A stretch of DNA of 47,944 nucleotides from Flavobacterium muglaense (GCF_014305155.1 NZ_JACRUK010000028.1:1-47944); one strand, 5' to 3'. Shown: positions 7,656-17,271, numbered from the stretch's first letter. Made by a program: numbers and translations. The notes: generated by a model not told the origin, from the letters alone.

Positions 7656-8612
7656 ATGAAAGTAACAGAACATATAGAAGCAGCAAACGGGAAAACATTA
7701 TTCTCATTTGAAATTATACCGCCTCAAAAAGGAAAAGGGATTCAGGAATTGTATGATAATATTGATCCATTGATGGAGTTCAAACCACCATTTATTGATG
7801 TAACTACTTCACGCGAGGAGTTTATTTATGTGGATAAAGGCAATGGTTTATTAGATAAAAAACTAACTAGAATGCGTCCTGGTACTTTGGGGATTTGTGC
7901 TTCAATTAAACACAAATACAACGTAGATACGGTTCCGCATGTATTGTGTGGTGGTTTTACCAAAGAGGAAACAGAGTATTTATTAGTCGATTGTCATTAT
8001 TTAGGAATCAATAATGTGATGGCTTTGCGTGGTGATGCGATGAAAGACGAACAATCTTTTGTGCCAAAACCAGGTGGAAATAATTATGCGGTTGATTTGG
8101 TGCAACAAATAAAGTTGTTGAATGAAGGGAAGTACTTGCATGATGTAATGCATATTGATAATAAAGCTGATTTTTGTGTAGGTGTGGCAGGTTATCCTGA
8201 AAAGCATTTAGAATCTCCTTCTTTGATTTCTGATTTAAAAAGATTGAAAGAAAAAGTAGATGGCGGAGCAGATTATGTGGTTACTCAAATGTTTTTTGAT
8301 AACAGTAAATATTTTGAATTTGTAGCCAAAGCAAGAGAAATGGGAATCACAGTTCCTATTATTCCAGGAATCAAACCACTAGCAGTGCAAAGGCATTTAC
8401 AGATATTGCCACAAATTTTCCGTATTGATTTACCAGAAGATTTGATTGATGCTGTTGATAAATGTAAAACAAATGCTGATGTGAAACAAGTAGGTATCGA
8501 ATGGGCAATTCAACAATCATTAGAGTTGAAAGCTGCGGGAGTTCCGGTATTGCATTATTATTCAATGGGGAAATCAGAGAATATTAGACAAATTGCAAGT
8601 GCACTTTTTTAA
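7656..8612 (+). CDS. metF: Methylenetetrahydrofolate reductase
   Basis: A 318-residue FAD-dependent TIM barrel, slightly longer than E. coli MetF. Family features include FSFEIIPPQKG near the N-terminus, VDVTTSREE-like PFIDVTTSREEF, the GLCASIKHKY-like strand, NVMALRGDAM (the MALRGD motif), VGVAGYPEKH, and DYVVTQMFFDNSKYFEF followed by VPIIPGIKPL. It reduces 5,10-methylene-THF to 5-methyl-THF, the methyl donor for the MetH pair directly upstream, so the three genes form a functional methionine unit. The gap to metH holds only an A/T inverted repeat. A clear terminator follows. Confidence 0.96.
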   Translation: MKVTEHIEAANGKTLFSFEIIPPQKGKGIQELYDNIDPLMEFKPPFIDVTTSREEFIYVDKGNGLLDKKLTRMRPGTLGICASIKHKYNVDTVPHVLCGGFTKEETEYLLVDCHYLGINNVMALRGDAMKDEQSFVPKPGGNNYAVDLVQQIKLLNEGKYLHDVMHIDNKADFCVGVAGYPEKHLESPSLISDLKRLKEKVDGGADYVVTQMFFDNSKYFEFVAKAREMGITVPIIPGIKPLAVQRHLQILPQIFRIDLPEDLIDAVDKCKTNADVKQVGIEWAIQQSLELKAAGVPVLHYYSMGKSENIRQIASALF

Positions 8613-8665
8613 GGGTTTAGCAACAATATGACGGAGCTGTTTATTAATTCGTTTCTATATAATAG

Positions 8666-8698
8666 GCCTCTTTTGTTTCAAAGCAAAAGAGGCTTTTT
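8666..8698 (+). terminator. Rho-independent terminator after metF
   Basis: A 10-bp perfect stem (GCCTCTTTTG at 8666-8675, CAAAAGAGGC at 8684-8693) followed by TTTTT. Between here and 8818 only two copies of GATTCGCTGA are visible. Confidence 0.85.
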
Positions 8699-8817
8699 CA
8701 TTAATCTTGTTTTTCGAACAGCGAAAAAGGCGATTCGCTGAATAGTATCGGGGATTCGCTGAGTTTTTTACAAAAATAGTAGTCAAAAATGTATTATTAC
8801 TCTAAAATTAATACGTT

Positions 8818-11800
8818 TTGAAACAGAGACTCCTTTTTGTAGTTGTAATTACACTTTTTTTGACCTCTCATTTGCGCGCGCAATTGTGTACGGGTAGTTT
8901 AGGAGATGCAGTAGTCAATATTGATTTTGGCTCGGGAACGGGGCGCGGCGGTGCACTAGGATCGGCCATTACAGCTTATACGTATTCAGCTTCTGGGAAG
9001 TTAGATGAAGGGTATTACACTATCGTTAACACAACCACTGGTTTAAGAGATAACGCTTGGCACATTATTACAGACCACACCGGAAACACCAACGGATATA
9101 TGATGGTGGTTAATGCTTCAACCTTGGCTACAGCCGGAATTTTTTATACTAAAACAGTAACTAATTTATGTCCGGGTACTACCTATGAATTCTCGGCTTG
9201 GTTGATGAATGTGATGACGTTTACTTCGCCTAATCCCAATGTGACTTTTACTGTAAGTACTACATCAGGCACCGTTCTTGGAACTTATAATACAGGCTCG
9301 CTTGCGGTAACTTCGTCTGGTACTTGGAAGCAAGCTGGTTTTTATTTTACAACTGGAACTGAGTCAGAAGTGGTAATTACCATGCTGAATAATGCCGTAG
9401 GCGCCGCACCAGGTAATGACTTAGCACTAGATGATATTACGTTTAGAGCTTGTGGACCAATAGTTTCGGCTATGGTACAAAACAACAGCAGTACAAGTCT
9501 ATCTATTTGTGATAATGATGCTGCTACATATACTTTAACGGGTAATCTGGGAACATCGGTTTACTCAGATCCCGCTTATCAATGGCAAGTTAGCCAAGAT
9601 AACGGCACAACATGGACAGATGTCACAGGTGCAACTTCCTTAATTTATAATGCGGTTTCTAATAGTGCGGGCAGTTATTTATATCGAATGACTACCGCGC
9701 AACGTACAAATATTGCATCTGCCTCTTGTCGAGTAAGCTCAAATAATTTAGCGATTACTGTTGCGGCGAGTCCTTTGCGTCCCTCAGTGACAACTGTGCA
9801 GCCGAGTTGCGCGCTGCCGTCAGGAAAGATTACGGTTGATAGTCCAGCGAATTGTACCTATAGTATCAATGGAAGTACGTATCAGTCTAATGCCGTTTTT
9901 TCCGGCCTAGCTGGTGGCGATTATTCGGTTACTGCCAAAAGCGCAACTGGTTGTGTTTCGGCTGCTCAACTAGTGCACATTGACACGGTTGTTCCAAATG
10001 CTGGAACGGTAACATTTATGGCTATTCAACCCGTTATTTGTGTAGATCCGTTGGGGACAATTACGTTTACTAATGTGGATGCAGAATATAGTTTTGATAA
10101 TGGCGCAACATGGTCTACGGTGAATGCTAAAACTGGATTAGTCGCGGATACCTATAATTTAAAATCTAGAAATAGCTACGCTTGCGAAACGCCTGCTGTT
10201 GCTGTAGAAATTTTTGTTCCGCCGGGATATCCGCCAACGCCGTCAGTGGTTGTCACACAACCAGATTGTTTTATGGCGACAGGAACAATTACTGTTTCTG
10301 ATAGTGCCCCATTATATAGTTATGATAATGGAACTACTTGGGTTGCTTCCAATTCAATAAATGGCTTGAGTGCAGGAACTTACGCTGTTTTAATTAAAAA
10401 TGCTTTGGGTTGTGTTTCGCTTGTCGCAAATTCAGTCAAAATAATAGGATTTATTAATACAGAGCCTCTTCCGGTGGCAACGAGTCCGCAGCAATTTTGT
10501 GTGCAACAAAACGCTTCTTTAAATGATCTTGCAATAACGGGAACTGCTATTAAATGGTATGATGCTGCTGCAAATGGCAATCTGTTAGCCGGAAGTACAG
10601 TAGTGCAAACGGGAACGTATTATGCTTCGCAATCGGTGACTAGTTGCGAGAGTTTGCGCATTCCAGTTGTGATTGCTGTTCAAAACACTCCTGCTCCCAC
10701 AGCAGTTGCTTTGCAAGATTTTTGCACTACTCAAAAACCAACTATTGCCAACTTAATTGTTACAGGAACCAATGTAATTTGGTATGATGCTTCCGCAAAT
10801 GGAATTGTCTTGCCTGTAACTACAGCACTTTTAAATGGACTGACGTATTATGCGTCCCAAACAGTAAATGGTTGTGAAAGTGTCAATAGAGTGGCTGTTG
10901 CAGTTTCGATTGTAGCTCCAGCTGTTCCGCTAAATGATGTTAACGATATTCTTTGTGATGCGTTAAGTGATGGTAAAGAGCTTGTCGATTTAAGCACTTA
11001 TAATTCGCAAATAACACCTTGTGCTAGCTGTGTTTTAAGTTATTATAGCTCGTTGTCAGGAGCTGAAAATCAAGATCTATCAGCACAAATAACTTTGTAT
11101 TCAACTTACAATGTGCCCTTAGGAAATACGGATGTTTTTGTGAGGATTGATTCTAATGATAAATGTTATCAAGTTGCGAAGCTGAGTTTGTCAGTAGTAA
11201 GTAATCCAGTTATCGCCATTAAGGATAATGTGGTTTTATGCGAAAGCAGTAGTGTTACTGTGGATGCAGGTTCTGGTTTTGATAGCTATTTGTGGTCAAC
11301 AGGCGAAACTTCTTCGTCTATAGTAATTCAAACTGTAGGATCGTATTCGGTTACAATAAGTCAGGGTCACGGTAGTACTACTTGTTCGTCAACTAAAAAC
11401 TTTAAAGTATTTGCATCGAATGTAGCTACAATAGCAAAAGTTGAAATTCAAGATTGGACGGATACTGATAATGTAATTGTAGTTACGGTTGCAGATCCTA
11501 GTCAGGGAGATTATAAATATTCAATTGACGGAATCAATTATCAAGACAGCAATACCTTTACCGGATTATTAAGCGGTGATTATATCGTTTATGTTAAAGA
11601 TAATAATGAGTGCGGAATTGTAAATCAAGAAGTTTTTATTTTGAATTACCCAAAATACTTCACTCCAAATGCCGATGGGTACAATGATACTTGGGCTATT
11701 AAGTTTTCGGAAACAGAGCCAACTATTGACATTAAAATATTTGATCGATACGGAAAATTTATCAAGCAATTAAATGCTACCTCTTCTTGGGATGGTACCT

Positions 11801-11895
11801 TCAACGGACATCAACTCCCCGCTACAGATTATTGGTTTGTGGTAACAAGAGCTAGTGGTAAAGTGTTTAAAGGTCATTTTTCTATGAAAAGGTAA
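8818..11895 (+). CDS. Secreted T9SS type B (CHU_C) adhesin-like protein
   Basis: A 1025-residue protein starting at TTG 8818; an in-frame TAA at 8809-8811 rules out an earlier start. It has a Sec signal peptide (LLFVVVITLFLTSHLRAQ, residues about 4-21). The N-terminal region (about 25-210) resembles a carbohydrate-binding-like beta-sandwich with GNDLALDDITF. SprB-type short repeats follow (GxITV, YSxxGxTxxxx, GLxAGxYxV, about 330-545). Two near-copies of an Ig-like domain come next (about 548-628 and 629-706, with IKWYDAAANGNLL, TYYASQ and CES). The last about 85 residues (YFTPNADGYNDTWAIKF, IFDRYGKFIKQL, WDGTFNGHQLPATDYWF) are the gliding-associated CHU_C/type B sorting domain. It is expected to cross the outer membrane by T9SS. 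A TACGTTTTG just at the start codon could mean a very short leader. Confidence 0.9.
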   Translation: MKQRLLFVVVITLFLTSHLRAQLCTGSLGDAVVNIDFGSGTGRGGALGSAITAYTYSASGKLDEGYYTIVNTTTGLRDNAWHIITDHTGNTNGYMMVVNASTLATAGIFYTKTVTNLCPGTTYEFSAWLMNVMTFTSPNPNVTFTVSTTSGTVLGTYNTGSLAVTSSGTWKQAGFYFTTGTESEVVITMLNNAVGAAPGNDLALDDITFRACGPIVSAMVQNNSSTSLSICDNDAATYTLTGNLGTSVYSDPAYQWQVSQDNGTTWTDVTGATSLIYNAVSNSAGSYLYRMTTAQRTNIASASCRVSSNNLAITVAASPLRPSVTTVQPSCALPSGKITVDSPANCTYSINGSTYQSNAVFSGLAGGDYSVTAKSATGCVSAAQLVHIDTVVPNAGTVTFMAIQPVICVDPLGTITFTNVDAEYSFDNGATWSTVNAKTGLVADTYNLKSRNSYACETPAVAVEIFVPPGYPPTPSVVVTQPDCFMATGTITVSDSAPLYSYDNGTTWVASNSINGLSAGTYAVLIKNALGCVSLVANSVKIIGFINTEPLPVATSPQQFCVQQNASLNDLAITGTAIKWYDAAANGNLLAGSTVVQTGTYYASQSVTSCESLRIPVVIAVQNTPAPTAVALQDFCTTQKPTIANLIVTGTNVIWYDASANGIVLPVTTALLNGLTYYASQTVNGCESVNRVAVAVSIVAPAVPLNDVNDILCDALSDGKELVDLSTYNSQITPCASCVLSYYSSLSGAENQDLSAQITLYSTYNVPLGNTDVFVRIDSNDKCYQVAKLSLSVVSNPVIAIKDNVVLCESSSVTVDAGSGFDSYLWSTGETSSSIVIQTVGSYSVTISQGHGSTTCSSTKNFKVFASNVATIAKVEIQDWTDTDNVIVVTVADPSQGDYKYSIDGINYQDSNTFTGLLSGDYIVYVKDNNECGIVNQEVFILNYPKYFTPNADGYNDTWAIKFSETEPTIDIKIFDRYGKFIKQLNATSSWDGTFNGHQLPATDYWFVVTRASGKVFKGHFSMKR

Positions 11896-11979
11896 GGATA
11901 AGTTATTGCTAATTTTGCCTCAGTAGCTAGAGATAATTCATTACATTCGGGTTTGTAAAATTTTTTAATTTCGAATATA

Positions 11980-13368
11980 ATGAATCCAATTCTTCAGCAA
12001 GATTTAAATGAAATCAAAAACATTCTTGAAAATGTAAAACTGCAAAGTTTGGACTTTTTAAGTGCTGTTGATGCGATAGCAACTTCGAATAAAAATACAA
12101 TTTCCACTGATAGAGGGCTTAATGATTTGGGGTTGGGAACATTAGCTGCTTTAGACGAATTCAACGAAAGATTAGCACCTTTAATGGTGTCCCAAACGGG
12201 GCCTAGGTATTGGGGATTTGTGACTGGTGGCGCCACGCCAGCTTCTATTGTGGGAGATTGGTTAACGACGATCTATGATCAAAACACGCAAGGCGGCGTT
12301 TCGGCTTTAATCGAACTTGAAAGTATTAATTTACTTTTGCAATTATTAGACTTACCAAAAACTTTTTTAGGCGGCTTTGTAACAGGAGCTACGATGTCAA
12401 ATTTCACATGCTTGGCAGTTGCTAGACAGTGGTTTGGAAAACAACTCGGAAAGGATTTTGCTAAAGATGGACTCACAGAACCGGTTAGAGTACTTGCTGC
12501 AACGCCACATTCTTCGTCGGTAAAATGTTTGTCGATGTTGGGAATAGGGAGTCAGAATTTTACCAAAATAAAAACGATTGAAGGGAATAGGGAAGCAATT
12601 GATATTGCCGACTTAGAAAAAAATATCCAAAGCTTAAATGGAAATCCTTTTATATTGATATCAAGTGCGGGAACGGTAAATACAGCCGATTTTGATGATT
12701 TCAAAGCTATTTCAAAGCTGAAAACCAAATATAATTTTTGGTGGCATGTGGATGCTGCTTTTGGAGGTTTCGCGGTATGCTCTCCTAAATATAAATATTT
12801 AGTTGATGGCTGGGAAGCGTCAGATTCAATTACGATTGATTGTCATAAATGGCTGAATGTACCTTATGAAAGTGCTTTTTACTTGGTAGATGAACAACAT
12901 AAAAACCTGCAATGCGAAACGTTTCAAAATTCTAATGCACCTTATTTAGGTGATCCGTTAGAGAATTTTAGCTACCTGAATTTTTTACCCGAAAATTCTC
13001 GTCGTTTAAAAGCATTGCCAGCTTGGTTCAGTTTAGTTGCGTATGGCAAGCAAGGATATCAAGATATTATCGAGAATAGTGTGGCCATGGCGTTGTTGTT
13101 TGATGCTTTTATTGTTCAAAATGTGCATTTTGAATTACTAGCACCAACACGCTTGAATAACGTTTGTTTTGCTTTGGCGGGAGACCAAAACCAAGAAAAA
13201 GTGTATTTGTTTTTAGCTAAATTGAATGATTCAGGAAAAGTATTCATGACACCAACTATGTACATGGGACGAAAAGGAATCCGTGCTTCATTTGTAAATT
13301 ACAGAACTGCCGAAAGTGATATTGATCTAGTAATTCAAGAGATGCAAGAAATAATAAAGACAATGTAA
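11980..13368 (+). CDS. PLP-dependent group II decarboxylase family protein (glutamate/aromatic amino-acid decarboxylase-like)
   Basis: A 462-residue fold-type I PLP enzyme. The schiff-base lysine is in TIDCHKWLNVPY, preceded by the cofactor-binding HVDAAFGGF, with ATPHSSSVKCLSMLGIG as the substrate/PLP-face segment and FVTGATMSNFTCLAVAR near the front. This order matches the Pyridoxal_deC family. Substrate cannot be read from sequence; aromatic L-amino acid, glutamate or diaminobutyrate decarboxylase are all possible. A TAATTTTG box at 11910-11917 could be its -7 element. Neighbours (a T9SS protein and a lipoprotein) say nothing about substrate. Confidence 0.85.
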   Translation: MNPILQQDLNEIKNILENVKLQSLDFLSAVDAIATSNKNTISTDRGLNDLGLGTLAALDEFNERLAPLMVSQTGPRYWGFVTGGATPASIVGDWLTTIYDQNTQGGVSALIELESINLLLQLLDLPKTFLGGFVTGATMSNFTCLAVARQWFGKQLGKDFAKDGLTEPVRVLAATPHSSSVKCLSMLGIGSQNFTKIKTIEGNREAIDIADLEKNIQSLNGNPFILISSAGTVNTADFDDFKAISKLKTKYNFWWHVDAAFGGFAVCSPKYKYLVDGWEASDSITIDCHKWLNVPYESAFYLVDEQHKNLQCETFQNSNAPYLGDPLENFSYLNFLPENSRRLKALPAWFSLVAYGKQGYQDIIENSVAMALLFDAFIVQNVHFELLAPTRLNNVCFALAGDQNQEKVYLFLAKLNDSGKVFMTPTMYMGRKGIRASFVNYRTAESDIDLVIQEMQEIIKTM

Positions 13369-13408
13369 CAGGTTTAAGATAGCAAATGTTTTTCTCTTTT
13401 TAATGCTT

Positions 13409-13439
13409 TTGGGTAGTTCCTATTAAAGGCTTATATTTG
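13409..13439 (+). promoter_or_regulatory. Bacteroidota promoter for the triple-motif lipoprotein
   Basis: TTG (13409-13411), a 20-bp spacer, then TATATTTG (13432-13439), a full match to TTG-N19ish-TAnnTTTG. The start codon is 22 bp further on. Confidence 0.75.
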
Positions 13440-13461
13440 GGATTATTATAAAAACGATCTC

Positions 13462-14103
13462 ATGAAATATATTTATTTTACTTTAATAGCATCATCTTTC
13501 TTGTTTACTTCTTGTAAAAACGAAGAAACTGCACAACCCGACCCAAGAGTGATCGTGCCTTTTACGCAGCAAGCAGCTACAGGAATTCAAGCTCAAACAC
13601 CGGCTGCGCCTGCTGGGAATCATAATTTATTTAAGGAAAATAATGTGGGGTCAAACCCCTCTGTGGCTGCAGGGATTAATCCGGCACATGGACAACCCAA
13701 TCATAGATGTGACATTGCTGTAGGTGCACCTTTGAATTCGCCTGCAAACGGAGCTGCTCCTACGCAGGCTGTAAATGTACAGTCTAGTCCGCAAATGGTA
13801 ACTACTACACAACCTACCACAGTAAAAACAGTAACAGCCAAAGGAATGAATCCGCCACATGGCGAAAAAAACCACCGTTGTGATATTGCTGTAGGTGCGC
13901 CTTTGAGCTCGAAAGCCGCTGTAGCAACAACCACTGCAAACACAGGTGAAATTACGCAACAGGTTACTGTGCCGCAAGCCTTGCCTAAATTGTTGTCCAC
14001 TAGTTCTGCCGACGGTGAAACTCCCGAAGGTATGAATCCGCCTCATGGAAAGGATGGACATCGTTGTGATATTGCTGTAGGTGCACCTTTGCCTAAATCA
14101 TAA
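13462..14103 (+). CDS. Lipoprotein with three His/Cys motifs (HRCDIAVGAPL)
   Basis: A 213-residue lipoprotein with a signal peptide ending in the lipobox LFTSC (Cys18). After it come low-complexity Pro/Thr/Gln/Ala linkers and three copies of one motif, G-[IM]-N-P-[AP]-H-G-x3-H-R-C-D-I-A-V-G-A-P-L. They start at residues 71, 128 and 190, the last at the C-terminus. Each copy keeps two His and one Cys at fixed spacing (H-x4-H-x-C), which suggests metal or haem binding or a covalent modification. The linkers look disordered. I recognise the motif as recurring in Bacteroidota lipoproteins but know no function. It has its own promoter and a bidirectional terminator, so it is probably a single-gene unit. 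Confidence 0.85.
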   Translation: MKYIYFTLIASSFLFTSCKNEETAQPDPRVIVPFTQQAATGIQAQTPAAPAGNHNLFKENNVGSNPSVAAGINPAHGQPNHRCDIAVGAPLNSPANGAAPTQAVNVQSSPQMVTTTQPTTVKTVTAKGMNPPHGEKNHRCDIAVGAPLSSKAAVATTTANTGEITQQVTVPQALPKLLSTSSADGETPEGMNPPHGKDGHRCDIAVGAPLPKS

Positions 14104-14123
14104 AAACAGATTTTAACTGTTAT

Positions 14124-14163
14124 AAAAAAGCATCGTTTCTGGATTAGAAACGATGCTTTTTTT
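14124..14163. terminator. Bidirectional terminator between convergent lipoprotein genes
   Basis: A-run, then stem GCATCGTTTCT, loop GGATT, AGAAACGATGC, then a T-run. A-tract and T-tract on both sides let it work for the plus gene ending at 14103 and the minus gene ending at 14186. Confidence 0.9.
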
Positions 14164-14185
14164 GTAAATAATGGTTGTTGATTTT

Positions 14186-14788
14186 TTATGAGCCGTTGCG
14201 AATCTCAAAGGTTCCCGCATAGTTTCCGGTAACGGTGATTCCGTCGTCATCTATTAATTCGTAATTACAATCAATTGTTCCAGTACGGGCCAGGTAGTCT
14301 ATAGTGATGAAATTGATAGTTATGGTTCCGTTCCCTGTGTTTTCGATGCTGTGGTTATTTGCGGAAGCGGAATCTGGCTGTCCATACGTAAGGCCGTTAT
14401 TAACAAAAGTGTTAGTAGATGCCGTAACGTTTGTAAATATTGCTGCATTGTTTTTATCAAGTATGTAGGTCGCGTTTGATATAATTACCTGCTGCTCTGT
14501 TGGGAAATTGTTGGTACTGTTGCGTACAAATAAAACGGCGCCTTGTGTCATGGTTATAGCTGGTGCGGCTCCATTGGTGTTGTCTTGAACCACGGGCGCA
14601 TTAGTTAATGCAATCATGAAGCCATCTCGATAGGATGGGCTGTTGCCGTAAAATAAGTACGCGTGTGGGGTGTAGAAAGTGGTTGCGCCTATTGCAAATG
14701 CATTTTGGGCCGGAGCTGGATCAGTTGCAGAGCACGAAAATAAAACAGTAGCTAAGAATAAGAATTGTAATAGTTTTAAGGTTTTCAT
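14186..14788 (-). CDS. Hypothetical lipoprotein
   Basis: A 200-residue protein with signal peptide and lipobox LFSCS (Cys19), so probably an outer-membrane or periplasmic lipoprotein. The mature part is rich in Thr/Asn and beta-prone. It starts with a FAIGATTFYTPHAYLFY segment and ends with an alternating pattern (GTIDCNYELIDDDGITVTG, GTFEI) typical of a beta-sandwich. I do not recognise a named family with confidence. It converges on the His/Cys-motif lipoprotein and shares its terminator. No clean promoter was found upstream. Confidence 0.8.
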   Translation of the reverse strand: MKTLKLLQFLFLATVLFSCSATDPAPAQNAFAIGATTFYTPHAYLFYGNSPSYRDGFMIALTNAPVVQDNTNGAAPAITMTQGAVLFVRNSTNNFPTEQQVIISNATYILDKNNAAIFTNVTASTNTFVNNGLTYGQPDSASANNHSIENTGNGTITINFITIDYLARTGTIDCNYELIDDDGITVTGNYAGTFEIRNGS

Positions 14789-14911
14789 TTTGTTTCTTTT
14801 TTTAAGGTTTTCAATACTATATCAACAAAGCCTAGTTTTTGTTACCCCACAGTTGCAGTTTTATATTGCAGATGTTTAATTGTCTTGCATTTTTAGTAAA
14901 GATTTGGATAT

Positions 14912-14951
14912 AAAAAAAAAGCATCGCCTCTTGTGTAGAAGCGATGCTTTT
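14912..14951. terminator. Terminator downstream of gldA (bidirectional look)
   Basis: A-run, stem GCATCGC, loop CTCTTGTGTAGAA, GCGATGC, TTTT. On the minus strand the poly-A becomes a poly-U tail for gldA, which ends at 14971. Confidence 0.8.
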
Positions 14952-14970
14952 GTGTAAAACGGATCCGAAT

Positions 14971-15867
14971 TTATTTTGTGATTTCTCTAAAAATAGCTTC
15001 TAGATTTTTATTTTTTTGGTTGAGTTGTAATGTTTTTAAACCATTTGCTGTAGCAAAATCAAATACAGCAGGACGCATGTCTTTGTCGGTTTTAAAAGTC
15101 AATTCCCAAATCATGTCGTGCGTATTTTTATAGGAAGCTAAGTTTTCGATTTTAGCAATGACTTGTTCTTCAATTTTATAATCAAATTCTACTTCGATTA
15201 CTTGCTGTTTGTCTTCAGAAATTAAGTTGTCTAATTTTTTATCAGCTACAATTTTACCATTATTGATGATAATTACTCGGTCGCAAATGGCTTCAACCTC
15301 TTGCATAATATGCGTAGATAGAAAAACCGTTTTGTCTTTACCTACGTTTTTAATCACATTACGAATTTCGATTAATTGATTGGGGTCTAAACCAGTGGTT
15401 GGCTCATCAAGAATCAATACATCTGGATTGTGTAGTAACGCATTGGCAAGGCCTACACGTTGACGATATCCTTTGGACAATTGCCCTATTTTTTTATGAC
15501 TTTCGGTCGTTAGTCCAGTAAGTTTAATTACTTCTTCAATTCTAGATGTAGCAACTTTATAAACATCAGCATTAAAAGCCAGATATTCTCTCACGTATAA
15601 ATCAAGATACAACGGATTGTGTTCTGGTAAATACCCAATAGATAATTGAACCGCTTTTTGATTGGTGCTTACATCATGTCCGTTTACTTGAGCTGTACCT
15701 CCATCTGCATGAAGGTAAGTGGTTAATATTTTCATCAAAGTTGATTTTCCAGCACCATTGGGACCTAGAAAACCTACTATTTCTCCTTTGTTAATAGAAA
15801 ATGAAATGTTATCCAATGCTTTTTGAGCACCATAACTTTTAGAAATATTATTTACTGCTATTGACAT
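14971..15867 (-). CDS. gldA: Gliding-motility ABC transporter ATP-binding protein GldA
   Basis: A 298-residue ABC ATPase. It has Walker A GPNGAGKST (residues 35-43), signature LSKGYRQRVGLANALLHNP, Walker B VLILDEPTTGLDP and the switch HIMQEVEAICDRVIIIN. The length and the whole body, especially IGYLPEHNPLYLDLYVREYLAF and the C-terminal domain, match GldA of Flavobacterium johnsoniae as I remember it. GldA works with the membrane subunits GldF and GldG, which are not in this window. It is required for gliding in some flavobacteria; its transported substrate is unknown. The gene stands alone, divergent from the symporter gene. Confidence 0.88.
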   Translation of the reverse strand: MSIAVNNISKSYGAQKALDNISFSINKGEIVGFLGPNGAGKSTLMKILTTYLHADGGTAQVNGHDVSTNQKAVQLSIGYLPEHNPLYLDLYVREYLAFNADVYKVATSRIEEVIKLTGLTTESHKKIGQLSKGYRQRVGLANALLHNPDVLILDEPTTGLDPNQLIEIRNVIKNVGKDKTVFLSTHIMQEVEAICDRVIIINNGKIVADKKLDNLISEDKQQVIEVEFDYKIEEQVIAKIENLASYKNTHDMIWELTFKTDKDMRPAVFDFATANGLKTLQLNQKNKNLEAIFREITK

Positions 15868-15883
15868 GATGTTTTATTTGTGG

Positions 15884-15891
15884 CAAAAGTA
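15884..15891 (-). promoter_or_regulatory. -7 promoter element for gldA
   Basis: TACTTTTG on the minus strand (plus CAAAAGTA), 17 bp before the gldA start. No TTG at the ideal distance was seen, so only the -7 box is claimed. Confidence 0.55.
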
Positions 15892-16029
15892 AAAAGAAAA
15901 GATTGATTTATGGATTTTATTAAACAATATCAAAAGCAGATTGTTATTTTGTCTTAAATTATTGTTCTGATTGGTATTTGTTAAATAGATTGATATATTT
16001 ATAAAAAATTATAAAAAGCAAAACTAAAA

Positions 16030-17271
16030 ATGGAAGAAACAAAGAGTTTGTTTAAAACCTATAGCGGTATTATATGGTTATTATGCGGCATCACCGCAGG
16101 AAGTGTATTGGGATTGGTTTTTGGGAAAGAGGTGGAGTTGATTAAACCGTTGGGTGATATCTTCTTGAATTTGCTTTTTACTGCAATTATTCCGTTGATT
16201 TTCTTTACAATCGCATCGTCTATCGCGAGTTTAGAGAAGTCAGACAAATTAGGGAAATTATTTGTAATTGTTATTGGAGTTTTTTTAAGCACGGTTATTA
16301 TTTCGGCTATAATTATGATGGTGGGTGTTTTGCTTTTTCCTATTCATCAAGATATTATCATTTCTAAAATTCCATTAGAAAGTATGCAAACCACTAGCGG
16401 AGGCTCTCAAATTACTCAATTGCTTACCGCCAATGATTTTTATGAGTTGCTTTCTAGAAAAAGTATGTTGGCGTTAATTATATTTTCTTTTTTAATTGGC
16501 TTTGCCAGTTTGCGTTCAGGAGAAAAAGGCGAAGGTTTTAGAGTTTTCTTAAATTCAGGAAATGAGGTTATGAAACAGTTGTTGCATATTATCATGAAAA
16601 CCGCTCCGGTAGGTTTAGGCGCCTATTTTGCCTATCAGGTTGGGATCTTTGGGCCACAATTATTTGGGGCTTATGCCAAGCCTTTAGGATTGTATTATGC
16701 AGTATGTGCTTTTTATTTTGTTGTGTTTTTTAGTTTGTACGCATTTCTTTCGGGTGGTAAATTAGGACTGAAGGTTTTTTGGGGTAATAATATTGCGCCA
16801 GCATTAACCGCTTTAGGAACTTGTAGTAGTATTGCAACAATTCCGGCTAATCTAGAAGCTGCAGAGAAAATGAATGTACCGTCTCATATTCGTAATATAG
16901 CAATTCCGCTAGGTGCGCCTTTGCATAAAGACGGGTCGAGTATGTCCTCAATTATAAAGATCGCAGTGATTTTTGCTATGTTTGGCAAGGATTTTACAGA
17001 ACCGCATGCTTTGCTACTCGCTCTAGGGATAACAATTGTAGTGTCAGTCGTAGAAGGTGGAATTCCTAATGGTGGGTACATAGGCGAGATTCTTGCTATT
17101 ACTATTTATGGTTTCCCAATGGAACAAGCATTACCTGCAGCTATGATTGTGGGTACATTAGTAGATCCAATGGCTACATTGTTAAATGCTAATGGCGATG
17201 TGGTATCGGCGATGTTAATCACGCGAATTTCCGAAGGAAAAGATTGGCTTTCGGTGAAATTAGCGCGATAA
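16030..17271 (+). CDS. Dicarboxylate/amino acid:cation symporter (DAACS family)
   Basis: A 413-residue membrane transporter of the Glt/DctA family, about eight helices plus two hairpins. Family motifs are the serine-rich hairpin and helix 7 region (LGTCSSIATIPANLEAAEKM), the PLGAPLHKDGSSMSS segment and the GGIPNGGYIGEIL hairpin. The helix 8 stretch GTLVDPMATLLNANGD carries the Asp/Asn residues that bind substrate and cation. Members import aspartate, glutamate, or C4-dicarboxylates with Na+ or H+. Which one this protein takes cannot be told. It is divergent from gldA and has its own terminator. Confidence 0.93.
   Translation: MEETKSLFKTYSGIIWLLCGITAGSVLGLVFGKEVELIKPLGDIFLNLLFTAIIPLIFFTIASSIASLEKSDKLGKLFVIVIGVFLSTVIISAIIMMVGVLLFPIHQDIIISKIPLESMQTTSGGSQITQLLTANDFYELLSRKSMLALIIFSFLIGFASLRSGEKGEGFRVFLNSGNEVMKQLLHIIMKTAPVGLGAYFAYQVGIFGPQLFGAYAKPLGLYYAVCAFYFVVFFSLYAFLSGGKLGLKVFWGNNIAPALTALGTCSSIATIPANLEAAEKMNVPSHIRNIAIPLGAPLHKDGSSMSSIIKIAVIFAMFGKDFTEPHALLLALGITIVVSVVEGGIPNGGYIGEILAITIYGFPMEQALPAAMIVGTLVDPMATLLNANGDVVSAMLITRISEGKDWLSVKLAR

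Noticed and set aside
8700..8775. GATTCGCTGA direct repeat as an operator
   Set aside because: Only two copies, uneven flanks and no link to a promoter box; too weak to annotate.
13651..14061. Antisense open frames over the triple-motif lipoprotein
   Set aside because: They arise from the repeated codons of the plus-strand gene, which has a promoter, lipobox and terminator.
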